DNA from: CBDANZ01 sp965197865
GTDB taxonomy: Bacteria; Acidobacteriota; Vicinamibacteria; Vicinamibacterales; CAVVIG01
Length of the DNA stretch: 64,000 nt
Direction: 5' to 3'
Assembly (NCBI GenBank): GCA_965197865.1
Contig: CBDANZ010000005.1
Coordinates: 496,001 to 560,000, forward strand
Within the stretch, counting starts at the first letter, position 1, and each line of letters opens with the position of its first letter. The notes beneath the pieces were generated by a model. That model was not told the origin of the DNA. It was given only the letters and a program-made list of their open reading frames with translations, and searched no databases. Below are positions 35,822 to 43,292 of the stretch, piece after piece. A program made the translations under genes and the position numbers.

Positions 35822-36862
35822 ATGGATGCTACGACAGTGGCCGTTGACCTGGCAAAGTCCGTGTTCGAGCTGGCGATCGCCAATGCCCGGTGGCGCGTGT
35901 GGTCGCGCCAGCGACTCAACCGCGCACGGTTCGCCCGCTTTCTCGCGCAGACGCCGCCGACCCATGTGGTGATGGAGGCGTGTGGCACCGCCCACTACTG
36001 GGGGCGGGTTGCCCAGCAACACGGCCATCGCGTCACCCTCGTGCCCCCGGCGTACGTGCGGCCCTACGTGCGGCGCAACAAGACGGACCGGGCGGATGCG
36101 GAGGCGATCCGCGAGGCGATCCGGTCGGGCGAGATACCCCGTGTCCCGGTGAAGCGGGTCGAGCAGCAAGCGCTCGTGGCGCTGCACCGGGTGCGCGAGC
36201 AGTGGATGACGACGCGGACGGCGCGCATCAATGTGTTACGCGGGCTCTTGCGGGAACAGGGGCTGCTGCTGCCGGCGGGGGCCTGTGCGGCGCTGCGGGC
36301 CTTGCCTGTGCTGCTCGACGAGGCGGCCACCGTGTTGCCGAGGCATCTGCGGCAGGTGCTCACGAGCGTCCACGAGGAAGTGCGGGCGATTGAGGCTCGG
36401 ATTGCCGGCCTGGAACGGGAATTGCGCGCCCTGGCCGACGCCGACCCCGTCGTGATGCGACTGCGGACGATTCCCGGGATTGGGCTGTTGACCGCCACGG
36501 CCCTCGTCGGCACCGTCGGGCACATCCACGCATTCCGGCGCGCGCGCCAGTTTGCCAGCTGGCTCGGCCTGACGCCGCGCGAGTACTCGAGTGGGCAGCG
36601 GCGGCGCCTCGGGGGGATCAGTAAACGCGGGGACGTGTATCTCCGGTGCTTGCTCACCCACGGCGCGCGCGCGGTGCTCGCGTCGGCCCACCGGCGCCGG
36701 GCGGCCCAGCAGCCCCTCACGCGTCTGCACCACTGGGCGATGACGGTGCACGCGCGGCGCGGCTACAACAAAGCCACGATTGCCGTGGCGAACAAACTCG
36801 GCCGACTCGTTTGGGCGGTTTGGCACAAGGATGTGCCCTGCGCACTGCCGGACGCGGCGTAA
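35822..36862 (+). CDS. IS1111-group DEDD transposase (seeker recombinase)
   Basis: ATG at 35822 follows AGGAGGAAACCGAA. The 346-residue protein has the RuvC-like DEDD domain (TTVAVDLAKSVFELAI, VVMEACGTAHYWGRV, RRNKTDRADAEAIREA), a coiled linker, and the C-terminal Tnp2 domain with the catalytic Ser region (IPGIGLLTATALVGTVGHIH, SWLGLTPREYSSGQRRRLGG, ISKRGDVYLRCLLTHGARAV). The family integrates by serine-assisted recombination under RNA guidance. The gene is intact. Confidence 0.93.
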   Translation: MDATTVAVDLAKSVFELAIANARWRVWSRQRLNRARFARFLAQTPPTHVVMEACGTAHYWGRVAQQHGHRVTLVPPAYVRPYVRRNKTDRADAEAIREAIRSGEIPRVPVKRVEQQALVALHRVREQWMTTRTARINVLRGLLREQGLLLPAGACAALRALPVLLDEAATVLPRHLRQVLTSVHEEVRAIEARIAGLERELRALADADPVVMRLRTIPGIGLLTATALVGTVGHIHAFRRARQFASWLGLTPREYSSGQRRRLGGISKRGDVYLRCLLTHGARAVLASAHRRRAAQQPLTRLHHWAMTVHARRGYNKATIAVANKLGRLVWAVWHKDVPCALPDAA

Positions 36863-37115
36863 CCCGAGCTACACCTCCACGCGAGATGCTGAGCGAGTGA
36901 CCCTGACATGGCCCTTCGGTCCGACCGACACCGCATCAGGCTGATAGCAGCCCTGGCGCTCGACGCCGGCACCACGATTGGCCCGCGGTGCGCGACTATC
37001 CATGTTGGCCAGGAGGCAAAGGCTCTCCACGGACAGGCCGGATATACGACCGCAACCGACGCGAAGGACCGACCGTCACGACCCACTCGCTTGATCACCG
37101 GGAGGAGTCCATATA
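36863..37115 (+). ncRNA. Candidate bridge-RNA region of the IS1111-type element
   Basis: The 253 bases between the transposase stop and the right end are non-coding. In this group the bridge RNA is encoded downstream of the gene. Within it TAGCAGCCCTGG (36945-36956) closely resembles TAGCAGTCCGTGG of the MITE arm that the element entered, allowing one substitution and one missing base. That would suit a target-pairing loop. Folding was not computed, so this is a positional and pattern-based call. Confidence 0.45.
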
Positions 37116-37302
37116 CGGACTGCTAGGTGCAGTATTCCATGTCCCTCGCCTTTGCTCAGGCACCCACGTCTGGCGACTGCCAAGGCATCCTCGCGTGGCA
37201 GTCTGAATGTCGTGGCGATCAGCATCATTGACGGCAACATTTGGGCGCGTTGGAAGAACCTGAATATCCTGCATCGACGAAAGCCCAATTCCTAGGCACC
37301 TA

Positions 37303-37315
37303 GCCGTATAATCCG
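37303..37315 (+). promoter_or_regulatory. Conserved -10 element AGCCGTATAATCC
   Basis: TATAAT at 37307-37312 lies 18 bp before the GTG of a kinase remnant. The same 13 bases occur at 4956-4968 in a gene-poor stretch. No -35 box is clear. It is likely the promoter type used by these leader-poor kinase genes. Confidence 0.5.
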
Positions 37316-37329
37316 GGCGTTTACCATCA

Positions 37330-37506
37330 GTGGCCCTGACCCCCGGCACTCGCCCCGGCCCCTACGAAGTCACGGTCCTGACCGGCCAGGGCGGAGTCTG
37401 ACGCGCCCGGCACACCGCGATGAAGCGCGAGGATGCGCTGAGGGTCCTGCCGGATGCTTTCGCCACTGACCCCGATTGGCTCGCCCGGTTCCAGGAATGG
37501 TTCGCC
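37330..37506 (+). pseudogene. Ser/Thr protein kinase, degenerate N-terminal remnant
   Basis: From GTG 37330 the frame reads VALTPGTRPGPYEVTVLTGQ, GGV, a TGA, then RARHTAMKREDALRVLPDAF, ATDPDWLARFQ. Intact relatives have GQGGMGEVYRARDTRLKRDVALKVLP at this place, so the glycine-rich loop has lost part of its codons and the ATP lysine is gone. Nothing of the rest of the kinase follows. Confidence 0.6.
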
Positions 37507-37582
37507 CCGGTGAGGACCTGTGTCTCCCGCTTGACATCGTGCAGGTCATAGGGGACCACCGACAGCGGAGAGTGAAACCAAG

Positions 37583-37951
37583 ATGAGAACTACACTGATT
37601 GCCGTTTTCGTGACCGCGCTTTCTGTTGGATGTCAAGAGGCCCCGGCGACTAACTTGAGAGAGGATGCTCAGGGAGTCATTGAGGGCGTACGAGTAAGAG
37701 CAGACGAATTACGAGAGCTGTCGGCAGGGGAACTCCAGGATCTCTGGGCCATCGAATACACGTCACTTGAGGTGGCGCATGCTGATGTAGCACGGGTGGA
37801 CGAGCTGCTTAATAAGATGGGGCAGGAGCGATGGGAGTGCTATCACGTTGGTGAGAACGGGCAGGGACGAGTGTTCTACTTCAAGAGAAGCAAGTCGACC
37901 GCGACTGCCTATCTGACAAATCTGCTGAGGCTCGGATCGATAGCCTTCTAG
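37583..37951 (+). CDS. Hypothetical small lipoprotein
   Basis: The 122-residue product has a lipoprotein signal (MRTTLIAVFVTALSVGC, Cys 17). It then has a helical mature part (VIEGVRVRADELRELSAGEL, VARVDELLNKMGQERWECYH) and a C-terminal FYFKRSKSTATAYLTNLLRL. I recognise no family. It is complete, with acylation placing it on the periplasmic face of a membrane. Confidence 0.6.
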   Translation: MRTTLIAVFVTALSVGCQEAPATNLREDAQGVIEGVRVRADELRELSAGELQDLWAIEYTSLEVAHADVARVDELLNKMGQERWECYHVGENGQGRVFYFKRSKSTATAYLTNLLRLGSIAF

Positions 37952-38274
37952 GCGACACCGCTCGCCTCGGTCCCTATGAAATTGGCGCGTCCCTCGGTCA
38001 GCTATCAGAGCTGAAAACTGAGAGCTGAGAACTTAAAGCTGATGTTGCCCGGATGATTCAGGAGATCAGGGTCGACACGCAGACAGAGATCGCGTGTTGC
38101 AGTTGCACCTTGCTGTCTCTGAAAAAACGTCTCCTAAACCCTGCGGCGTCAGGACGTATCGACGATGGCAGTTGAGCCGCGGCCTGAATGGTGTCTCCAT
38201 CGGCGTGAAAGAAACGCATTGCCGTCCTGTGTGGCTTCTGTGTCGACGCGACCGGCCGGCCGCGTCGAGATGGG

Positions 38275-39477
38275 CTACGAAGCGGCTGTTCCCGATAGGG
38301 CAGCTTCCCACAGGGCACCGCCTGCGATCAGCTTTCTGTACCTGATCAGCGCGCGCGGTTGATTCACGGCGAGACACGCCACTACGCGATCGCGGCGCCG
38401 GTAGAGCGCCGTGAGCCGTCGGTCGGCAAGCGACCCGTCGATGATCACTATCTCGTCGTGCGGACTTGCGCGACCGATAAACTGGATCTTGCGGTCGTAC
38501 TGGTCCGACCAGAAGTACGGCACGGACGAGAAGCTCGTGCCCGCCGCGGGACCGGCGAGCGCGTTCTCCGCGGCGTGCACCGCCTGCTCGACCGCGTTGG
38601 TCCAATGCTCGATTCGCGGTGAATCGCCGTGCCACCGGTTTGCGACCCGGGCCACATCGCCGGCCGCATACACCTGTGGCGCGGCTTCGCCGGAGCCGTT
38701 GCAGACGATGCCGTTGTCGAGCGTGAGGCCGCTGCCTTCGAGCCACTCCGTGTTTGGAGTGACCCCGATTCCGACCACCACTACGTCCGCGTCGATCCGT
38801 GAGCCGTCGGAGAGCCCGACCCCGGCGACACGCGACTCGCCGAAGACATCCGTTACGGCAACCCCGGTGCGAAGGTCCACGCCGTGGTCGCGGTGCATGG
38901 CCGCGACCATCTCGCAGAACGCCGACCCCAGGACTGGGGAAAGCGGGACGGGAAGCGACTCGATCACCGCGACGTACAAGCCGCGAGTGCGGCAGGAGGC
39001 GGCGACCTCGAGGCCGATGAACCCTGCACCCACGATCGCGACACGGGGCGCGTTCATCAATTCCCGCCGCAACGCGATCGCGTCGTCCAGACCGCGTAAG
39101 ACAAGTAGGCCTGGCCGTGGCGCGATGCCCGAGAGGGTCCGGACGCGCGCCCCCGTCGCGATGATCAGCCGGTCGTAGTCGGCAAACGTACCACCGGTAA
39201 GCGTGACGCGTCTGGCGCGGAGGTCGACCGACGTCGCGCGCACACCAAGCCGCATGTCGAGCGCGAGCGCGTCGTACCCGTCTTTCCTGCGGAAAAGGGT
39301 CTGTTCCGGCTCCCAAGTGCCTTGGAGTACCTGCTTCGAGAGTGGCGGGCGGTCGTAGGGGCGATGCGGCTCCTCGCCAATAAGCGTCAGCCCACCGTCG
39401 AAGCCTCGGTCGCGCAGCGTCTCGGCCGCGCGCAAGCCTGCGAGCGAGGCGCCAACGACTACGATGCGACGCAGCAT
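38275..39477 (-). CDS. FAD-dependent ferredoxin reductase
   Basis: The 400-residue protein has the FAD GxGxxG-type fold (RRIVVVGASLAGLRAAETLR), RPPLSKQVLQGTWE, the ATG-containing RLIIATGARVRTL, an NAD-binding site VAIVGAGFIGLEVAA, the FAD Asp motif QVYAAGDVARV and a reductase C-terminal domain (FWSDQYDRKIQFIGRA). These are the marks of rhodocoxin/putidaredoxin-reductase-like enzymes that pass electrons from NADH to a small ferredoxin. The next gene in the same direction, 9 bp upstream, is such a ferredoxin, so the two form an electron-transfer pair. Confidence 0.9.
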   Translation of the reverse strand: MLRRIVVVGASLAGLRAAETLRDRGFDGGLTLIGEEPHRPYDRPPLSKQVLQGTWEPEQTLFRRKDGYDALALDMRLGVRATSVDLRARRVTLTGGTFADYDRLIIATGARVRTLSGIAPRPGLLVLRGLDDAIALRRELMNAPRVAIVGAGFIGLEVAASCRTRGLYVAVIESLPVPLSPVLGSAFCEMVAAMHRDHGVDLRTGVAVTDVFGESRVAGVGLSDGSRIDADVVVVGIGVTPNTEWLEGSGLTLDNGIVCNGSGEAAPQVYAAGDVARVANRWHGDSPRIEHWTNAVEQAVHAAENALAGPAAGTSFSSVPYFWSDQYDRKIQFIGRASPHDEIVIIDGSLADRRLTALYRRRDRVVACLAVNQPRALIRYRKLIAGGALWEAALSGTAAS

Positions 39478-39486
39478 AGGAGCCGC

Positions 39487-39678
39487 TCACCCTTCGATCG
39501 AAATCGCACCCGTTGGACACTCCCGCACGGCCCTGTCCACCTTCGCGCGCAGACACTCCGGCGGCGTCTCGTTCAGGACGTGCAGTACGCCGTCGTCGCC
39601 AATCTCGAACACCTCAGGCGCCGTCTCCACGCAGAGCCCGTGGAGGTTGCATACGCTCAAATCGACAACGACCTTCAT
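39487..39678 (-). CDS. [3Fe-4S]-type ferredoxin
   Basis: The 63-residue protein (MKVVVDLSVCNLHGLCVETA) has Cys10, Cys16 and a C-terminal CPTGAISIEG, with His where the second cysteine of a 4Fe cluster would be. This CxxHxxC...CP pattern is that of single-cluster ferredoxins that serve cytochrome P450s. It is the first gene of a two-gene operon with the reductase. No P450 gene is in the window, so the acceptor is unknown. Confidence 0.9.
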   Translation of the reverse strand: MKVVVDLSVCNLHGLCVETAPEVFEIGDDGVLHVLNETPPECLRAKVDRAVRECPTGAISIEG

Positions 39679-39727
39679 GATGTCCTCCCGGTCTGCGGCG
39701 TCGCTTTCAAGCCCTACTGCGGAGGGT

Positions 39728-40150
39728 CTACCCTAGCACGGACATTTCCAATATGGGCGATGGCCGGGGCAGGTGTCGAACGCCGGCGTTCCGCGCAGTG
39801 TCGGCGATGGGAACGAAGCCTTCAACACGGGTGAACGCGGAAAGGCGCCCTAACATTGACAGGCGGTCGGCGTCCGTGGTCAGCAGATGGAAAACTCGGT
39901 CCAGCGAAGCGATATCAAAGCGTCTGCGCGACCCGTAGCTGGATGTGTCTGCCACGACTCCTCTGACCGCCAGGGACTCGGCCTTCGCAACCTCCAGCAT
40001 CTGTGCGATCCCGATCCACGCCAAGCACCTGGTGACCCCTTCGCGCAGCAATGGGGCATCTCGCCCCTGGCCATAGCCTAGGTCCGGGACGGCAACGCGT
40101 GGGTCGCCATAGGAAGTGAAGAACTCAACGAACTCCCAGAATGGCCCTCC
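39728..40150 (-). pseudogene. Class I SAM methyltransferase, degraded
   Basis: Reading leftward from about 40150 one frame gives GPFWEFVEFFTSYGDPRVAV, PDLGYGQGRDAPLLREGVT (the SAM motif DLGCGQGRD with Cys changed to Tyr), IGIAQMLEVAKAESLAV and RVFHLLTTDADRLSMLGRLS. There is no suitable start codon, and the sequence ends abruptly. It appears to be the worn remains of a TehB-like small methyltransferase. Confidence 0.55.
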
Positions 40151-40211
40151 GCAGGTATCTCAGCCTCGACGGAGTCAACCGAGCTCGGCATTGCTTGCGT
40201 GGCCACTACGC

Positions 40212-40499
40212 TCAAGACAGCAATTCCTTGAGGATCCCATCGACGAACGGGACCATTCCTGAAGGACCGGAACCAAAGTCTTTCATGTGAACCGTCGTCG
40301 AGTTGTCGACGATGAACATGTGCTTGACGATTTCTAGACGCGTCTCCAAGTCGATGTCCGCACCCATGATGACGGCATCGATGGATCCTTCGGCGAAAGC
40401 GCCATCTTGCTGGCGCCTACCCTTGATCGCCTCGTTGGCGAAATCAATCCGCTTCCATTTGAGCAGTCTTCGCTCATCGTGTCTGAGGGCTCGGCTCCC
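40212..40499 (-). pseudogene. Unrecognised C-terminal gene fragment
   Basis: An open frame of about 95 codons without a start reads HDERRLLKWKRIDFANEAIK, then FAEGSIDAVIMGADIDLETR and MFIVDNSTTVHMKDFGSGPS, stopping at 40212-40214. Composition is protein-like. I cannot assign a family. It is probably the 3' end of a lost gene. Confidence 0.4.
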
Positions 40500-40538
40500 T
40501 CCTACGAAGTGGAGGTCCGGGACCTAGATGGTGCGAAG

Positions 40539-40569
40539 TTGACAATGTCAGACGGTCCTCTGTTAATAT
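40539..40569 (+). promoter_or_regulatory. Predicted sigma-70 promoter for brxA-CDGSH genes
   Basis: TTGACA at 40539-40544 and TTAATA or TAATAT at 40563-40569 are 18-19 bp apart, about 70 bp upstream of the start codon. The region is distinctly AT-rich compared with its surroundings. TTGACAATGTCAG partly folds on itself. Confidence 0.5.
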
Positions 40570-40640
40570 AAAACTAATTCGTTCGTATTCATGGGCCGCG
40601 ATTTGATTCGATTGGTGTCGTTGGAACAGGAGAACACGAG

Positions 40641-41084
40641 ATGCCCTATCCGGAATCCTTCATCGCCCCCATGCGCGAGGAGCTGACGCGCCTGGGGGTG
40701 CAGGAGCTGCGTACACCTGGAGAGGTCGATGCGGTCGTACGACAGAAGTCAACCACCGTCATGATGGTCGTGAACTCGATGTGCGGGTGCGCGGCGGGCA
40801 AAGCCCGCCCCGGCGTCGCACTTGCGCTTCGGCACGCCGCTAAGCCGGACGTCGTGGCGACCGTCTTTGCCGGTGCCGACATCGAAGCCACCGAACGGGT
40901 GCGCAGCTACTGCGCCGCATACCCGCCTTCGTCACCTTCCATAGCGATCCTCCGCGATGGCCAGCTGCTGTACATGCTGGAGCGGCATCAGATTGAGAAC
41001 CAGACTGCCGAAACGATCGCGCGTAACCTCACGGAGGCGTTCGACCGGTTTTGCGCCCCTACCGCGCAGCGGGTGCAGGCGTAG
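40641..41084 (+). CDS. BrxA/BrxB-family bacilliredoxin
   Basis: The 147-residue protein shows the family N-terminus MPYPESFIAPMREELTRLGV, a thioredoxin-like fold and the active-site motif MCGCAAGKARPG (Cys-Gly-Cys). PSSPSIAILRDGQLLYMLERHQIE is the conserved late segment. Bacilliredoxins remove bacillithiol from mixed disulfides. This thiol is made by several phyla including Acidobacteriota, though no bsh gene is in view. A CDGSH gene follows 12 bp downstream. Confidence 0.92.
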   Translation: MPYPESFIAPMREELTRLGVQELRTPGEVDAVVRQKSTTVMMVVNSMCGCAAGKARPGVALALRHAAKPDVVATVFAGADIEATERVRSYCAAYPPSSPSIAILRDGQLLYMLERHQIENQTAETIARNLTEAFDRFCAPTAQRVQA

Positions 41085-41096
41085 TAAGGATCCTTC

Positions 41097-41339
41097 ATGA
41101 AGGACTTCAAAGTCATCGTCAGGGACAACGGCCCCTATCGCCTCGAAGGTGAGGGCATTACGGTCTGCGACCAGGAAGGGCGTGTGTACGGTCTCGCCGG
41201 GCGCACCGTGGTTTCCCTGTGCCGCTGTGGGCAGTCGGCCAACAAGCCCTTCTGCGATGGGATGCACAACAAAGTCGGCTTCCAGTCAGCATGCCAGGCC
41301 CACGAGTTGCCGCCCCCCCAACCGAAGGCGTCGTCGTGA
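41097..41339 (+). CDS. CDGSH iron-sulfur domain protein
   Basis: The 80-residue protein has one zinc-finger-like CDGSH motif, CRCGQSANKPFCDGMH, whose three Cys and one His bind a redox-active [2Fe-2S] cluster. The N-terminal half (FKVIVRDNGPYRLEGEGITV) matches the bacterial form of the family. The start ATG at 41097 follows brxA by 12 bp, implying co-transcription and a shared role in thiol or iron-sulfur redox balance. Confidence 0.92.
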   Translation: MKDFKVIVRDNGPYRLEGEGITVCDQEGRVYGLAGRTVVSLCRCGQSANKPFCDGMHNKVGFQSACQAHELPPPQPKASS

Positions 41340-41544
41340 CCGAGAAGGCCCGCGGAGGGTCAGAAGGAGGGGAATGAAGACGGCGGTCGTCGACGAGAAG
41401 CGTCCCGCGGGTGGTGACACCAGCAACAGTGGCAAGAAGAACGGCGTTTTTTCAGTAGGGACAATATCGGTTCTGATTCATGCGCATCGCCCTGAACGAC
41501 GAGGCGGCTCTGCTGGCGAGGGAGATCACGAAAGGGGCCCGCGT

Positions 41545-42627
41545 TCATGAGACCGGTTCCGTCTTGGTCACGTAGAGTTGCTGGGTAGGATACGCAAACT
41601 GAAGCTCAGCCTTCTTGAATTCCTCCATCAACCGAAAGTTAATTGATTGCTGGAGATCCATGTACATGTTGTAGTCCGCGCTGAGTACGTAGTAGACAAT
41701 CTCGTAGATGAGCGCGAAATCGCCGAAATTTTTGAAGTGCGCCCGGTCAAACCTGGCGTTGTCGTGTTCTTCAATGACCCGCTTGATCGTCGGAGGAATC
41801 ATCTTCACCTTCTCGACGGGCGTCTGGTAGATCACGCCCACGCTGAAGGTGACCCGCCGCTCGCGCATCCGCTTGTAGTTCTTGATCCGGCTGCTGGTCA
41901 GGTCGCTGTTGGCGAAGATCAACTCCTCTCCGCCGAGGCTGCGGATGCGCGTGGTCTTGAATCCCACGTGCTCCACGGTGCCGAGCAGATCGCCAACAAT
42001 GATGAAATCCCCAACGTTGAACGGTTTGTCCATGAAGATGGCAAAAGAGCTGAACGCGTCCCCCAAGACAGCCTGGGCGGCTAGGGCAACGGCCACCCCT
42101 CCAATGCCGAGGCCGGCCACGCCCGCGGTGACGTTGACCCCGAGGTTGGTGAGGATGAACAGGACTGTAGTGGCCCAGATCAGGAACGTGACCACCCAGT
42201 TGATGTTCCTCAGCATCGCGGCAGCGGTCGGGTCCTCCCGGGCGGTCCACTCAGTCCATCTCCGGATACCCTCGGCGACGATCCCCTGGATAATCTGCGC
42301 GACCTTGACCGTGACAACAATGACGAGGAGCGCGTGTAGCAGCCGAACGATGTTCTCCTGGACGGTCAGCAAGGCCGTGGCGAAGTACAGCGCGGTGAAC
42401 ACATACACCAAGGGTCCGACGATACGTCGAAGCAGATCATGGAGCAGGTCGTCGAAGTCGTTCTTTGTTCGCTGAGAAAGGATTTTCAGATACCTGAGCA
42501 CGAACCTCTTGATGATCGGCAAAGCGATCAGCACGCCGAGAAATATGGCGGCGCTGACTAAGTACGCTAGGATCGTGTTTCCCATGAATGGTCTGTTTAT
42601 GATTTCCTGGAAAGCCTGCATGTCCAT
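41545..42627 (-). CDS. MscS-family mechanosensitive channel
   Basis: The 360-residue protein has N-terminal membrane helices (AYLVSAAIFLGVLIALPIIK, YVFTALYFATALLTVQ, WVVTFLIWATTVLFILTNLG). The pore-lining helix is Gly/Ala-rich (GVAGLGIGGVAVALAAQAVLGD), and the beta domain contains FNVGDFIIVGDLLGTVEHVG and EELIFANSDLTSSRIKNYKR. MscS channels open under membrane tension to release solutes after hypo-osmotic shock. It is intact, with about 670 bp free of genes upstream. Confidence 0.92.
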   Translation of the reverse strand: MDMQAFQEIINRPFMGNTILAYLVSAAIFLGVLIALPIIKRFVLRYLKILSQRTKNDFDDLLHDLLRRIVGPLVYVFTALYFATALLTVQENIVRLLHALLVIVVTVKVAQIIQGIVAEGIRRWTEWTAREDPTAAAMLRNINWVVTFLIWATTVLFILTNLGVNVTAGVAGLGIGGVAVALAAQAVLGDAFSSFAIFMDKPFNVGDFIIVGDLLGTVEHVGFKTTRIRSLGGEELIFANSDLTSSRIKNYKRMRERRVTFSVGVIYQTPVEKVKMIPPTIKRVIEEHDNARFDRAHFKNFGDFALIYEIVYYVLSADYNMYMDLQQSINFRLMEEFKKAELQFAYPTQQLYVTKTEPVS

Positions 42628-43292
42628 TTACTGATCTCCTCGCATTCCGATCTTGTGACGCTCAACCCATGTCTGTGACCTGGCCGGGGGGGCCTCAGAC
42701 AAGATTACAGGACAATCCGATGTTCCTGGAGCCACGGCGACCGCCGCCAGTCTGCGCAGCGAAGGGAACTGTCAAGAGTGACTCGGATAGGCGTAGCCGT
42801 CCCTCGACATCCGGCGATCAATCATTCTCCAAGCAGAGACACGTCACCTCCTCTTCCGCGAGGAACGACTGGGCTCTTAGCAGCCGGTGGTAAGCAGCTC
42901 GGAGCAGGTGACGTCCGACTCGAAACAGATTGAGCACGAGGCTATGCGCCGACAAGGGTTCTGTGCGTGAACGGAGGATGTGAGCCGGCGCATCTGGCTT
43001 TTTCGTTGTCAGGTCGGATCATACGAGACTTCCGCCCGGGGCGGCGTCTTGTGTTCGGCTACCGTGCCAGCCAGGCCTTCACCTTGCACTACCGCAAGAA
43101 AGGCTATTGACACATTTCTCAGCCGGCGGTACGGTCGAGATGTCATGGTCAGTCGCGCGCTCGTTCGCCCTCTTGCCTTCCGTAATCTTGGTCGCGGCGT
43201 TTCTTGAAAACGTAGCCCCGCTTGGCGTTGCTCGCGGCGAACAGCGAGCATCTTTGCACTCACCGAAGCACTTACGGAGGACTTGAGCCCTG
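42628..43292. other. Intergenic region, no gene recognised
   Basis: This divergent region between mscS and the SLT/LysM gene holds only short frames without domain character. It must carry both promoters. No strong operator, terminator or RNA structure stood out on reading. Confidence 0.45.

Larger units (their letters stand above)
35735..37115 (+). mobile_element. IS1111-type (IS110-family) element
   Basis: By comparison with the intact MITE arm (TTTCACCA then CGGACTGCTAG), the insert is 1381 bp with no target loss or full direct repeat. Near its ends are inverted repeats TATGGACTCCTCCCGG (35741) and CCGGGAGGAGTCCATA (ending 37113), slightly inside the termini. Such subterminal repeats, and the long non-coding stretch after the gene, define the IS1111 group. 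These elements are known to favour the palindromic ends of other repeats. Confidence 0.88.
35580..37126. mobile_element. MITE copy 2, split by an IS1111-type element
   Basis: The left part 35580-35734 and right part 37116-37126 rebuild a 166-bp element with CTAGCAGTCCGTGGTGAAAG ends. Its core is the reverse complement of the core of copy 1 (GATGCATCCTCGTGGCCTGC, GCGAGGCGCCTCGCTCG). The two arms of this copy match for about 22 bp and then diverge, unlike the 45-bp perfect arms of copy 1. The interrupting element lies within the right arm, 11 bp from the outer end. Confidence 0.82.
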
